Below are positions 20,014 through 27,661 of a stretch of DNA of 64,000 nucleotides, one piece after another. A program made the position numbers and the translations under genes. A model generated the notes under the pieces. That model did no database searches and had not been told where the DNA came from. It saw only the letters and a list, made by a program, of their open reading frames with translations. This DNA comes from Vibrio chagasii (GTDB lineage Bacteria; Pseudomonadota; Gammaproteobacteria; Enterobacterales; Vibrionaceae). The stretch lies in the NCBI RefSeq assembly GCF_002954585.1, contig NZ_MSCI01000002.1:1466089-1530088 (forward strand). Reading direction: 5' to 3'. Each line of letters starts with the position of its first letter. The first letter of the stretch is position 1.

Positions 20014-20211
20014 TCATCGCACTTGATAACTCCCCGCAGAGCTGCCGCCTGTGACTTCCACTTGGGCATTCTGAGTAATTTCGTCCACCACTGCGTTGGC
20101 AATGGCTTCTGCCATCTTACCTGCCATAGCAAATTCGCCATCAAGCACAAAACCCTGGGCCTTAAGCTCGCTTTCCAATTTCTGTTTCAGTGATGCTTTA
20201 CTTATTGTCAT
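20014..20211 (-). CDS. Small phage protein downstream of the spike gene
   Basis: 65 aa: MTISKASLKQKLESELKAQG, then a helix rich in Ala (KMAEAIANAVVDEITQNAQV) and a Gly/Ser end. Small proteins of this kind sit directly behind baseplate spike genes in several phages, sometimes as PAAR-like tips or chaperones, but no PAAR motif is visible. It starts 2 bp from the spike gene stop, so it belongs to the same tail operon. Function unknown. Confidence 0.65.
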   Translation of the reverse strand: MTISKASLKQKLESELKAQGFVLDGEFAMAGKMAEAIANAVVDEITQNAQVEVTGGSSAGSYQVR

Positions 20212-20213
20212 GA

Positions 20214-20909
20214 TTACTTCCCTGCATAAACGGTGGTTGATACATCAACATGCGGTTTACCCATAAACGGGCAAATGCTCGCGCCAGTGCACACGCCTTT
20301 TCCGCCATTGAACTTGATGGTGTCGGCCTCTTCGGTGATGTCCTTAGCTTTGATGGCTCTATTGCCTTCGACGGTTTCAGTGTGGTCACCGTCTATCTCT
20401 ACAATTCGATCTTCGAGCACTTTGATTTGTTGAGTGAGGCATTCAATCTTATCGGCTTGGTCTGTCTTTCGCTCAAAGTTGCCTCCCTGGTCGACTAATT
20501 GATACACGCCTTTTCGCTGTTGATAGCGGCTTTCCCCTTCTTTGATGCCTGGTAGCTTGAATCCCAGTGGCAGCACGCAACGAATGAAGGGCTTATCCGG
20601 TTGACCGAACATAAAGCCGAGTTCAACAATACTGCCGATAGCCGGTGGCTCTAAACGACCAGCATGGTCACCGAGACCAGGAACGGGAAGCGGCACGGCC
20701 TGCAGTGGTGATTTATCTTCATACTCCATGCCTTTTTCATCGAGTAGCTGAACATCTACCGCGTAATGTGGGTAAAAGCGATCGGATAAATCGCCCTCTT
20801 CAGGCAGCTCTCGCAGTGCTACGACCTTCCCCCAACGGGGTAAGTGCCATCGCCCTGTGAATTCAGGGAACAGTCTCAAGATGATTCGCTTGATGGTGTT
20901 CACATCCAT
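20214..20909 (-). CDS. Phage baseplate/tail spike protein (gpV/gp45-like)
   Basis: 231 aa. N-terminal OB-fold part (RWGKVVALRE, HYAVDVQLLDEKG, LPVPGLGDHAGRL) and PPAIGSIVELGFMFGQPDKPFIRCVLP as in gpV-type spikes; then a coiled coil (QIKVLEDRIVEIDGDHTETVEG) feeding a beta-helical tip. It would puncture the host membrane in a contractile or Mu/P2-type tail. It overlaps the preceding hub gene by 10 bp. No complete tail operon is present, so it is probably a remnant or reused module. Confidence 0.8.
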   Translation of the reverse strand: MDVNTIKRIILRLFPEFTGRWHLPRWGKVVALRELPEEGDLSDRFYPHYAVDVQLLDEKGMEYEDKSPLQAVPLPVPGLGDHAGRLEPPAIGSIVELGFMFGQPDKPFIRCVLPLGFKLPGIKEGESRYQQRKGVYQLVDQGGNFERKTDQADKIECLTQQIKVLEDRIVEIDGDHTETVEGNRAIKAKDITEEADTIKFNGGKGVCTGASICPFMGKPHVDVSTTVYAGK

Positions 20910-21589
20910 GTCAGCTTGGCCTCCGTCCCTTCAAACTCAACGCCCACTAATCGAAGCCCGTTTACCAACACACCAGGCTTGAGCTTTGGTATAGCCGGCA
21001 CCTTTACTGATTTGTTAGCCGTGTGGTTGGTCATCAGTGCATTGGGCAACGTGATGGGTTTGTCTACCCAGAATGAATTAGCCCAGCTGCCGATGTATAT
21101 TTGGCCATTGCTCTGCTGCTGCCAAAACAAGTCATCAATGCTAAATGCCTGGGCTAGCTCATCGATGACACGATAACCATTGCCATCGCTATAAAAACAA
21201 GGAATGGCCGTTTGGCTGTAAGCTTTCTCTGGTACCACAAATTGCAGCCCCGTTTTATTGGTGACTTCGCTCAGTAGCTGCATCAGTGTTGGGTGACGCA
21301 AAATGATATTGAGCGGCTGATAGAGAAGAGCCGCGAGCTCACGACAGAACACGGTTGACCACCCTTTTTCAGAAGGTTGTACGCGCTCGATATAACCAAG
21401 AAAGACGCGCGTTACGTCATCCCCCCACCCTAAATCAATCGCAATGAGCGTATTGGGCTCTGGGTTTCCTTCAACCGACAGCTCACATCGACCCGGCGTA
21501 TTGTGACTGAAAACGATGCGGTGACTTTTGACTTTGGTTTTATGCATGCCCACATACGCACGGCAAAGAAACTTATTGTTGATGGTCAT
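20900..21589 (-). CDS. Phage tail hub protein (gpD/gp44-like)
   Basis: 229 aa. NKFLCRAYVGMHKTKVKSHRIVFSHNTPG and LIAIDLGWGDDVTRVFLGYIERVQPSEKG match the style of phage hub proteins that form the base of the tail tube. C-terminal VNGLRLVGVEFEGTEAKLTWM. Shorter than P2 gpD (about 390 aa), so it is a different family member or trimmed. It overlaps the spike gene. Family assignment rests on neighbours and fold-like strings, not on a hallmark motif. Confidence 0.7.
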   Translation of the reverse strand: MTINNKFLCRAYVGMHKTKVKSHRIVFSHNTPGRCELSVEGNPEPNTLIAIDLGWGDDVTRVFLGYIERVQPSEKGWSTVFCRELAALLYQPLNIILRHPTLMQLLSEVTNKTGLQFVVPEKAYSQTAIPCFYSDGNGYRVIDELAQAFSIDDLFWQQQSNGQIYIGSWANSFWVDKPITLPNALMTNHTANKSVKVPAIPKLKPGVLVNGLRLVGVEFEGTEAKLTWM

Positions 21590-21602
21590 AGTTAACCCTC
21601 GT

Positions 21603-22145
21603 TTACGCCAGTGCGTTATCCACGCTTTTCAGCACTTTCATCACGCCTGTCAGTTCCACTTGTGTATCGGGTGGCACGTCTTCGGTTTGTCCAGTTTCAA
21701 CCGGCGTCTTTACCCCCTGCACCTTTTGCTGCGCGGCAGGCTTATCCGGTTGACGCTGCTCGACTCGCTCTGGCACCGAGAGGTGTTCAACCAGCTCAAA
21801 CGACACGCTCCACTGGCGGTGAGCTTCTTGCTCATCGGCGCGCACGACGCCTTGGAATTTCACCTGACGAATCTTTAAAGCTTCAGCGGTTTGGTTACTG
21901 ATACGGTAGATTTGGCGCGCATCGTTATCTTGGGCTTCCGCCATGCTGAACAAGTGGGTTAATAGCTGGCTTTTGGTAAAAGGGATGACCCCTTTCACCG
22001 TGAGTATTTTACCCTTGCTGCCCATTTCCGCTTGGTCGGTGGCCGAGGTTTGGCCGGACATGTCTTGTCCGGCCAATTGCTGACGAACGCCAATGCGCAG
22101 GTTTTTTAATGGGAGCTGGGCGCCGTTAAGAATGAGTAACGTTAT
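21603..22145 (-). pseudogene. Phage tail protein with lost start codon
   Basis: The reading frame begins straight after the TAG of the upstream gene as ATA-ACG-TTA-CTC-ATT (22145 down), encoding TLLILNGAQLPLKNLRIGVR before the first alternative start, a TTG at 22076. The N-terminal stretch looks like genuine tail-protein sequence preceded by GAGGAG, so ATG has probably mutated to ATA. From TTG 157 aa remain (SKGKILTVKGVIPFTKS). Related in layout to proteins between tape/chaperone genes and the hub. Either it starts at ATA/TTG or it is inactive. Confidence 0.6.
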
Positions 22146-22454
22146 CTACTCCTCAGACGCATTGTCACCGCTCGGTAGAGGGTAGCGCGCTTTTATCTCT
22201 TCTACTTTACGCTTCCAAAGCGCTTCAGACTCTGGGGTGCCGTCAAATTGCCATTCCATAAACAATGGGTCTGACTCTCTTCGATACGCGGCTTTGCGTT
22301 TGTTCATCACCTCTTCAAGCTGTTGTTTCTCTTTCTCGGCAGAGAGACAAGCCATGGTCTCTTCTTCCGTGAGTCCAAGCTCCATTAAAATGAGCGGCTC
22401 ACTTGGCACGTTAATGAGCACTTCACCGGTGGGTAACGTTAATTCTGATATCAT
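22146..22454 (-). CDS. Small phage tail-associated protein
   Basis: 102 aa. It starts MISELTLPTGEVLINVP, has an acidic middle (LTEEETMACLSAEKE) and a C-terminus of the kind RRESDPLFMEWQFDGT...WKRKVEEIKARYPLP, a pattern common at the end of small phage tail proteins. It is directly ahead of the tail gene at 22145. Exact function is not known to me. It is the first surviving gene of the tail operon; its promoter side is truncated. Confidence 0.6.
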   Translation of the reverse strand: MISELTLPTGEVLINVPSEPLILMELGLTEEETMACLSAEKEKQQLEEVMNKRKAAYRRESDPLFMEWQFDGTPESEALWKRKVEEIKARYPLPSGDNASEE

Positions 22455-22486
22455 GACCTATCCCTTACGATTTTGGTTCATACAAA

Positions 22487-22744
22487 TTGAACAAGTACGG
22501 TTTGAATGACTCTTCAGTTATTGAAATAGAAACAAACGAGGCTCTGTACCTTGTAAATCAAGATATCAAGAGCGCTGTCTCTGGAAAGTATTTAGTAGAT
22601 ATCGACGGGCATTTGTCTATCAATCACGTCCAGCGGTTACCAGGTAAAAAACTAGCTGTCGCATTTGGTGACACTACGATGGAAGTGACTGAAGAAGATA
22701 TAAAGATTGTCGGGCGAGTCGCAGTAGTACTAAAGACAATATAA
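22487..22744 (+). pseudogene. Stub of an S24 phage repressor (CI-like), C-terminal piece
   Basis: 85 codons from a TTG. The string ALYLVNQDIKSAVSGKYLVDIDG...HVQRLPGKKLAVAF...EDIKIVGRVAVVLK aligns by eye to the end of LexA/CI-type S24 peptidase domains (IYLV-VDGE-VKRLQRLPGG-V-I-IVGRVV). The HTH and the catalytic Ser and Lys are missing, so it is a truncated repressor left from prophage decay. It faces away from the tail genes. Confidence 0.65.
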
Positions 22745-22869
22745 AGTTACCGCTTTGTATGAGACATCACTCGAATCTAAACAGTTAGTGGATTTTGTCC
22801 ACGGACAGTTCAGATGTGATGGTGACTCATTCGGGGGAAGGTACTAGTAACACCAACGCTTGCTAAACT

Positions 22870-22897
22870 AAAAAGGCTGCCTTCTGGCAGCCTTTTT
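22870..22897. terminator. Terminator
   Basis: 12-bp perfect stem AAAAAGGCTGCC / GGCAGCCTTTTT with 4-nt loop; symmetrical, so usable on both strands. Confidence 0.85.
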
Positions 22898-22913
22898 CAT
22901 ATGTATTAGATTC

Positions 22914-22940
22914 CGCTAAGAAGCTTTTGGACAAAATTAA
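22914..22940. repeat. Partial copy of the TTGGACA-type intergenic repeat (R0)
   Basis: GCTAAGAAGCTTTTGGACA then AAATT; matches the start of repeat R1 at 25033. Confidence 0.5.
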
Positions 22941-23018
22941 GCCCGAAAGAACCTATTGTGCATCAAGTCCTTCCCTTACATATCGTCATTCTTTCGTAAT
23001 AAACATTGCGAAAGCAAT

Positions 23019-23813
23019 CTAAAGCTTTATAGCTTTAGTTGCAATCATTGTTGGTAAATAGTTTTCAATAATAAATCGCGGGGTTGGGTGTTCGTCTTCA
23101 TAAAAACCAGCAATTACAAAACCGGAATTAATTTGTTCTCCGATTTGCTCTGTTAAAGTATGTCCAAAGACAATGGCCTGTCCTGTAGATAGCTTTTCTT
23201 CATATTCATTTTGGGTAAGACTAGTTTTATCAGAATACGGTATCGCATATTTAGGTTTTATGAGCCCTTGCTCTTCTAGCTTTTTATTCCTTTCGAAAAT
23301 GAATAATACAGGGTTATAAAAACTAGTTAATAAAACCCCCTTCGTTTTAAGGACTCGGTAACATTCATTCCAAAGGTCTTTGAGATCAGGGATATACAAA
23401 TTTGATATTGGAGAAATGATAAAATCAAATGTCTGCTCTTCGAAGATACTAAGGTCTCTCATATCTCCTTGAATAGTGGTAATGTTCAGTTCGTCTCGTT
23501 TAGCGACGAATTTATCTTTATTGAGCTGTTCTCGAGAGAGGTCATATACCGTAACTATTGCACCTGCTGCCGCGAGAACAGGAGCCTGTTGACCACCTGC
23601 AGAGGCTAAACACAAGATTTTTTTGCCCTCTATACATTTCGGAAGCCAACTTTCGGTTAATGGTTGCTTTGTAATATGAACGGACCAGTTTCCCAACTTG
23701 GCTTGCTCAATTACTTCTTGCGACACAGGTTTTGACCAATCCGCTTCAGCTAGCGCGAATTTATCCCAAACTAAACTATTGTGATTTATGATATCTGTAC
23801 TTATCTTGGGCAT
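23019..23813 (-). CDS. Class I SAM-dependent methyltransferase
   Basis: 264 aa. SAM motif I CLASAGGQQAPVLAAAG (about residues 70-86), acidic residue after strand 2 (TVYDLSREQL), motif III/IV IQGDMRDL and FDFIISPISNLYIPD. It resembles the UbiE/biotin-biosynthesis-like small-molecule methyltransferases. Strong ribosome site TAGGAGGC before ATG. Isolated between the phage stub and the degraded stretch; probably an acquired cargo gene. Substrate unknown. No attC recognisable next to it. Confidence 0.8.
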   Translation of the reverse strand: MPKISTDIINHNSLVWDKFALAEADWSKPVSQEVIEQAKLGNWSVHITKQPLTESWLPKCIEGKKILCLASAGGQQAPVLAAAGAIVTVYDLSREQLNKDKFVAKRDELNITTIQGDMRDLSIFEEQTFDFIISPISNLYIPDLKDLWNECYRVLKTKGVLLTSFYNPVLFIFERNKKLEEQGLIKPKYAIPYSDKTSLTQNEYEEKLSTGQAIVFGHTLTEQIGEQINSGFVIAGFYEDEHPTPRFIIENYLPTMIATKAIKL

Positions 23814-24318
23814 AAAGCCTCCTATTAATTAGGAAGATAGACGTAGAACTCAGTTCAATATGAACTTTTAAATCTTAAGCTGATTCTTTAATTTGTAGAT
23901 ATGAAAGATAGACTACGCCTACTGATCCTGTAAATCCGATGATTAAATGGATGAAACAGAATTAGTTGTTCATTGGCGTATATCCTTTAATGGAAGAGGT
24001 ATTTTCTATGCATCCTATACCGAAATATGACAATGTCAACTTCTAAGAAACGTGATTACCTTGAACTGATTTCAGTGGTTTAAAACGATATAGCTTAAAC
24101 TCAGACAAGATATGTTGAGATAGGTTTAACTTGAATAGGGGCAAAGACGTGTTTGCCGAGAGCGGCATCAGCACATCTTTGGACAATTTCTAGTCGAGTT
24201 TTTTCTAACTTAGCAAGGTGTGAATTAACTTAAGTACTGTAACTCGCTTAAGCGCGTAGTCAGTATCTACGCAGCAGATCGCTTTGCTGACAGCCCTAAA
24301 AATTATTTGGTTTAGCAG

Positions 24319-24352
24319 TACGAAAACTTTCTCGTTGTGAAAGTTTTCGTAC
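24319..24352. repeat. Inverted repeat, hairpin-forming
   Basis: CAGTACGAAAACTTTC ... GAAAGTTTTCGTACTG, a 16-bp near-perfect dyad with a short loop and no T-tract, so more like a recombination or RNA stem than a terminator. Confidence 0.7.
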
Positions 24353-24468
24353 TGCCCTACTCCATTTACGACCCACTTCAAATTATGAGCAAGTAAATAT
24401 CTGGAATCTAGACAATGTGCAACTAAGCTTATAATCACTCCTGGGCTGACACACTGGCCGCAATCTTC

Positions 24469-24496
24469 GCCACCTTTCATGAGGTGGCTTTTTTTC
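24469..24496 (+). terminator. Terminator hairpin, copy 1
   Basis: GCCACCT / AGGTGGC with loop TTCATG and a run of seven T. Confidence 0.75.
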
Positions 24497-24781
24497 CAGG
24501 TAAACCTAAAGCAATGTTCTAACGGGGAACGCCAAGGCGCTCCTGTGTCGGATTTGGGCGATGGATAACTATTCGTTCGTCCCTCACGAAAGTTCACCAC
24601 ACTCAAATCAGATTAATGACCTCATATTTCATCCAACTCTGAAACAGGGCAAATACCCTGCATAATTGATTCCCTTTCGAGTGGCTTCAACATTACTACT
24701 TTAGATAGTTGCGCTTTACAAAATTTGCACTAACATCACATATGCACTCACTTGCAATACCTAAATCAGTAGGACTACTTG

Positions 24782-24808
24782 GCCACCTCTTGAGGTGGCA
24801 TTTTTTTA
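24782..24808 (+). terminator. Terminator hairpin, copy 2
   Basis: GCCACCTC / GAGGTGGC with loop TT and a run of T; the same stem sequence as the hairpin 313 bp upstream. Confidence 0.75.
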
Positions 24809-24829
24809 CCTTAAATTTGGGGGGTATAT

Positions 24830-24895
24830 ATGAAGCGCTCTCTCACAACGTGCACATTAGCAATCGCATGTATCACGACTCCTAGGGTAGCTTGA
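24830..24895 (+). CDS. 21-codon ORF with strong Shine-Dalgarno, probably a remnant
   Basis: ATG preceded by TTTGGGGGG 5 nt upstream. The product starts MKRSLTTCTLAIACITT, which reads like the front of a signal or lipoprotein leader, then stops at TGA. It could be a truncated phage or secreted-protein gene or a leader peptide. Evidence is only the ribosome site and the position after a terminator. Confidence 0.3.
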   Translation: MKRSLTTCTLAIACITTPRVA

Positions 24896-25032
24896 ACAGC
24901 CATAATTTACGAAACTGGCGCGCCGCCGTTGACCTCTAGCTTGTTCCCCAAATAGACCTCACGAAGGTTTAATTACTACCAAACACCTCTTTGGGCATTT
25001 TCAAGCTAGAAAGTATCACGGTTAAAAATTCA

Positions 25033-25102
25033 ACCTTAGAAGCTTTTGGACAGAACTTTGTCAGTGACTTTGCTAAATAGGCAAATTACAAGTACGGCAA
25101 AG
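25033..25102. repeat. Intergenic repeat R1
   Basis: Contains AGAAGCTTTTGGACAGAAC, TTGTCAG, TGCTAAATAGGCAAATTAC and GTACGGCAAAG in the same order as R2 (25729) and R3 (27048). Confidence 0.6.
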
Positions 25103-25206
25103 TTTTTTAGTGAAGAGCTAGTGCTATGAGTAACATCGCACCATATAAGTATTGGCTGGGTTCGTGTTAAGGGCCATTACGTAAAGTCGCATTGTCTTGT
25201 CAAACA

Positions 25207-25488
25207 CTACAAACACTTAAAGCGTATTGTTGCCTTGGGATAATTTCCCAAAATAAATGGCCCCTGATTTTCGTGGGTGTCTATTACTTCTAATTCTTTA
25301 TCTAGGCTTTTACAAAAATTATTAGCTTGTTCTAATAACTCCTGCAATAGCGGCTCACTACCTGACGGGAAAGCCCCCTCCTGTCTAGACATTACATACT
25401 GGTCTTTTCCTGATGGGGTAGGACCTGTTGTCGTTGTTGAGCACCCAGCTAGAGCAAGTAACGATAACCCCAAAAAAATTTCTTTCAT
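25207..25488 (-). CDS. Small outer-membrane-type lipoprotein, hypothetical
   Basis: 93 aa. Signal MKEIFLGLSLLALAGC with a perfect lipobox (LAGC, Cys16), so it is lipid-modified by Lgt/LspA/Lnt. The mature part is Thr/Ser-rich, then helical (LLQELLEQANNFCKSLDKELEV), and ends in TIRFKCL; two cysteines could pair. Small lipoproteins of this layout are frequent in Vibrio integron cassettes. No clear attC follows it. Ribosome site weak. Confidence 0.7.
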   Translation of the reverse strand: MKEIFLGLSLLALAGCSTTTTGPTPSGKDQYVMSRQEGAFPSGSEPLLQELLEQANNFCKSLDKELEVIDTHENQGPFILGNYPKATIRFKCL

Positions 25489-25924
25489 TGCAAAAACTTA
25501 CGCCTTATAAATTAATAAAAACTATAGAAAAATTTAGTATATTGAGAATCATACCCTAGCGTTGGAGGACAACAATAAATTTAAACAGAAATATGCCATT
25601 TCAACCCATGCTTACGCCATCAAAAGCTAAAGTTTGTTCATTTTGAGGCGCATTGCCACCAGAAACACTATCAAAATGACAAAGTCGCTTGGTAATTAAG
25701 GTACGAGAGAATCGCTTAGTGATCACAAGCTAAGAAGTGCCATCTGTGAAGGTTATGGACAAAAATGTGCCAGCGCTTTCTCTAAATTCGCAAACTACCA
25801 ATAACTACAGGTATGGCAAATAGTAAAATTAACGTGAAGGACGCACAACTTACTCATATATCGGCTAAGGCTTGTTCAACATTTGGGATTTTACGTTTGC
25901 TACGCAACGCTTAACCCTTATCTA
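25489..25924. repeat. Non-coding stretch holding intergenic repeat R2 (25729-25820)
   Basis: 436 bp with no ORF. R2 has TAAGAAGTGCCATCTGTGAA, GGTTATGGACA, CTCTAAATTCGCAAA and GGTATGGCAAAT, closely matching R3 at 27048. It is followed by TTAACGTGAAGGACGC...GGCTTGTTCAAC (25826-25880), which may be a decayed attC. Confidence 0.5.
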
Positions 25925-26245
25925 TTAGGTTTTGTTTTTTATGCCATATAATTTTGCAAAATCTGGATCTATCCAGCTAGAAACTACCTGACCTTCGGAT
26001 AGCTCAATACATCTAGGCTCCATACAACTTTCCTCAAACTCTTGTAGTGATGCACTAAGAAAAGTTCTACCCGATGTTTCGTGATCCCAAAAAAAGACTC
26101 CCTGGGTATTTAGTATGAAGTAGTTACCGCATTCATCTTCGGCAATTACACTTACATCAGATAACTCGCTGGGTGTAGTCGCTTTCGTTTTCCGAATAAC
26201 TCCATACTCACAACCTGAAGAGTCGATGAAGATCTTTCCAAACAT
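25925..26245 (-). CDS. SMI1/KNR4 (SUKH)-like cassette protein
   Basis: 106 aa, with ribosome site AGAGGTAAT. The strings DVSVIAEDECGNYFILNTQGVFFWDHE and LSASLQEFEE are typical of SUKH-superfamily immunity proteins (strand-turn-strand with acidic residues, FFWDHE). SUKH proteins neutralise diverse nuclease toxins; no toxin gene is adjacent, which is normal for a lone integron cassette. Family call by eye only. Confidence 0.65.
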   Translation of the reverse strand: MFGKIFIDSSGCEYGVIRKTKATTPSELSDVSVIAEDECGNYFILNTQGVFFWDHETSGRTFLSASLQEFEESCMEPRCIELSEGQVVSSWIDPDFAKLYGIKNKT

Positions 26246-26262
26246 AAATATTACCTCTAGAG

Positions 26263-26345
26263 CCCTAACGTCCGCCTTAACAGGCTAAAATTAGCGACGA
26301 AGGAGCGCAAGCCATGGGTTTTACGCCCTTGCCATTATTAACTTA
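26263..26345 (-). repeat. Degenerate attC site (family A loop, altered ends)
   Basis: Starts GCCCTAACGTCCGCC and shares the block GGCTAAAATTAGCGACGAAG and GAGCGCAAGCC with the attC sites at 27559 and 30891, but the other arm is replaced (ATGGGTTTTACGCCC) and no AAC box meets the stop of the gene to its right. Confidence 0.6.
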
Positions 26346-26754
26346 TTAGATGAATTTGCCACATTTTTAAATGGCGGTCTTCTTCTAAGTCATAAAATTC
26401 GTTGTCTAGTTCTTCCCAAGAAGAGGATGCTATATTTTCAATTTTTCGTAATTGCTCCCAGCGCTTTTCTTGGTCTGATTCTGGTTTAGAGTTAGGAAAG
26501 AATGATATAGCTTTTTGCACAATTCTTGCGGTTTCTATTGCTCCCAACTTAACTAGGTATTCAACGGAACAAGATGAGAAGTCACCAGAAGAATTATAAA
26601 AGAACTGGTCAAAGCCACCGTTGTAAACTTCACGTTCGATGTCATTAACTACGCAAAACATTTTTTCTATTTCGGTCAATGATTCCCAACCAGTAGTATG
26701 AGCTTTTGACGTTGCATCAATTCCTACTTCTAATGCCCATTCATCGTAGTCCAC
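26338..26754 (-). CDS. DMP19 (DUF4375) family cassette protein
   Basis: 138 aa with GTG start (AGGAAAG ribosome site, 6 nt). The family pattern is visible: EKMFCVVNDIEREVYNGGFDQFFYNSSGD then a helical C-terminus (GAIETARIVQKAISFFP). DMP19-type proteins are common in Vibrio cassettes and in toxin-immunity loci and have been described as DNA mimics in Neisseria; the role here is unknown. Acidic overall. Confidence 0.75.
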   Translation of the reverse strand: MDYDEWALEVGIDATSKAHTTGWESLTEIEKMFCVVNDIEREVYNGGFDQFFYNSSGDFSSCSVEYLVKLGAIETARIVQKAISFFPNSKPESDQEKRWEQLRKIENIASSSWEELDNEFYDLEEDRHLKMWQIHLIS

Positions 26755-26775
26755 TGAACTTTCCTATTCATATAA

Positions 26776-26896
26776 CATTCTTAATAACAGGCCGGCTCAT
26801 TTTCCCGCCAGCCTTACTTAAAACAAACCGACCATAACCCATTAAATTCAAATAATATATATCAAACTTTCATTTCACCGTCACATAAAAACGAGC
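26776..26896. repeat. Second copy of the palindrome-ended element seen at attI
   Basis: AACATTCTTAATAACAGGCC and GGCTCATTTTCC at the left end and CACATAAAAACGAGCC at the right end match the element at 33751-33884, with diverged middle (CATAACCCATTAAA etc.). Right inverted repeat is cut short after GAGCC. Confidence 0.65.
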
Positions 26897-27135
26897 CACT
26901 TTCCATATTCAATTTAATAAACTGTATAGATACATAGAAAAAAAGTAAAGATGGTACATAAATTAGATATTAGATTTTGTAGGTAAAACGAACGCCTCTA
27001 AAATGTGTAGATTATTTAGTCTAACTAGTTTTGGGGCACAACTGAGTTAAGAAGTGCCAACTATGAAGGTTCTGGACAGAACTGAGTCAGTTCTATTACT
27101 AAATTAGAATATAACGAATTAGCCTAAGTATGGAA
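26897..27135. repeat. ORF-less cassette body with intergenic repeat R3 (27048-27135)
   Basis: No ORF. Contains TTAAGAAGTGCCAACTATGA, AGGTTCTGGACAGAAC, GAGTCAG, TACTAAATTAG and AAGTATGGAAAAGTAAC; its end runs straight into the attC at 27136. Non-coding cassettes are known in Vibrio arrays. Confidence 0.6.
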
Positions 27136-27217
27136 AAGTAACGCAGCCATAAACGGCGAGCGCGTTTTTTGCGAGTCCAGCCCCCGAAGGGGGCGTTGTT
27201 TAATGGCCTTGTTATAA
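27136..27217 (-). repeat. attC site of cassette at 27212-27544
   Basis: R' box at AAGTAAC (27136-27142), R'' box GTTATAA (27211-27217); inner dyads GGCCATTAA-type and CCCCC/GGGGG. The gene stop overlaps the R'' box as usual. Confidence 0.8.
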
Positions 27218-27544
27218 GCCTAATAGGTCCGTATCTTGCCAAACATCAACGTAATCCTCAGCTAGTAGAAATCTATAACCGGGAGGTAAAGCTAAGTACG
27301 GCTCGACTTGGGGAAGATATTCATTGATATGACTTACATGCAAAGGTTTAAAGAAATCCGGAGCATCAGCCATCTCCTCGCCGCACCAAAGGTACCAACC
27401 ACATGTGCCATTCTCGGCTTCATGCCTTAAACCATTTATCGGGAGTTTTCCTATAGTTTGAATGGCGATACCCAATTTTTCGCTCTCTTCGCAGGGTATA
27501 TATTCCGCTTCAAATTTTGAGCAAATTTCTCGCTGATTACTCAT
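27212..27544 (-). CDS. Imm33-like cassette protein
   Basis: 110 aa from the ATG at 27544, chosen because AAAGGGAG precedes it; the longer frame would start inside the attC. The strings CGWYLWCGEEMADAPDFF, LHVSHINEYL and YLALPPGYRFLLAEDYVDVW match immunity-type proteins of the Imm33/DUF2185-like group from memory. Lone cassette without a toxin. Probable cytoplasmic protein; activity unknown. Confidence 0.65.
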   Translation of the reverse strand: MSNQREICSKFEAEYIPCEESEKLGIAIQTIGKLPINGLRHEAENGTCGWYLWCGEEMADAPDFFKPLHVSHINEYLPQVEPYLALPPGYRFLLAEDYVDVWQDTDLLGL

Positions 27545-27558
27545 AAACTCCCTTTGGC

Positions 27559-27661
27559 TTATAACGCTTGCCGTAAACGGCACAAAATAGCAGGCTAAAA
27601 TTAGCGACGAAGGAGCACAAGCCTGCTATTTTGTGTCCTTTGTTTAACGGCCTTGTTATGT
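27559..27661 (-). repeat. attC site (family A)
   Basis: R' TTATAAC (27559-27565), R'' GTTATGT (27655-27661). Arms GCCGTAAACGGCACAAAATA / TATTTTGTGTCCTTTGTTTA and central GGCTAAAATTAGCGACGAAG block shared with 30891-30993. Confidence 0.9.

Larger units (their letters stand above)
23814..25206. other. Gene-poor degraded stretch
   Basis: About 1.4 kb without a convincing gene. It contains two very similar terminator hairpins (24469-24488 and 24782-24799), a 21-codon ORF with strong Shine-Dalgarno (24830-24895), an inverted repeat GTACGAAAACTTTC / GAAAGTTTTCGTAC (24319-24352) and repeat R1 (25033-25102). A 133-codon minus-strand frame over 24205-24606 looks non-coding. Probably decayed phage or cassette DNA. 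Confidence 0.6.

Noticed and set aside
22021..22080. Palindromic GGCCGGACA / TGTCCGGCC
   Set aside because: It is within tail-gene coding sequence (AGQDMSGQ) and lacks other signs of regulation.
24205..24606. 133-codon minus-strand reading frame in the gene desert
   Set aside because: No ribosome site, no recognisable motif, covers a terminator hairpin and a dyad; composition looks non-coding.
26881..27217. CRISPR-like short repeats in the array
   Set aside because: The repeated pieces are attC arms and the R-family repeat; spacing is irregular and no cas genes exist.
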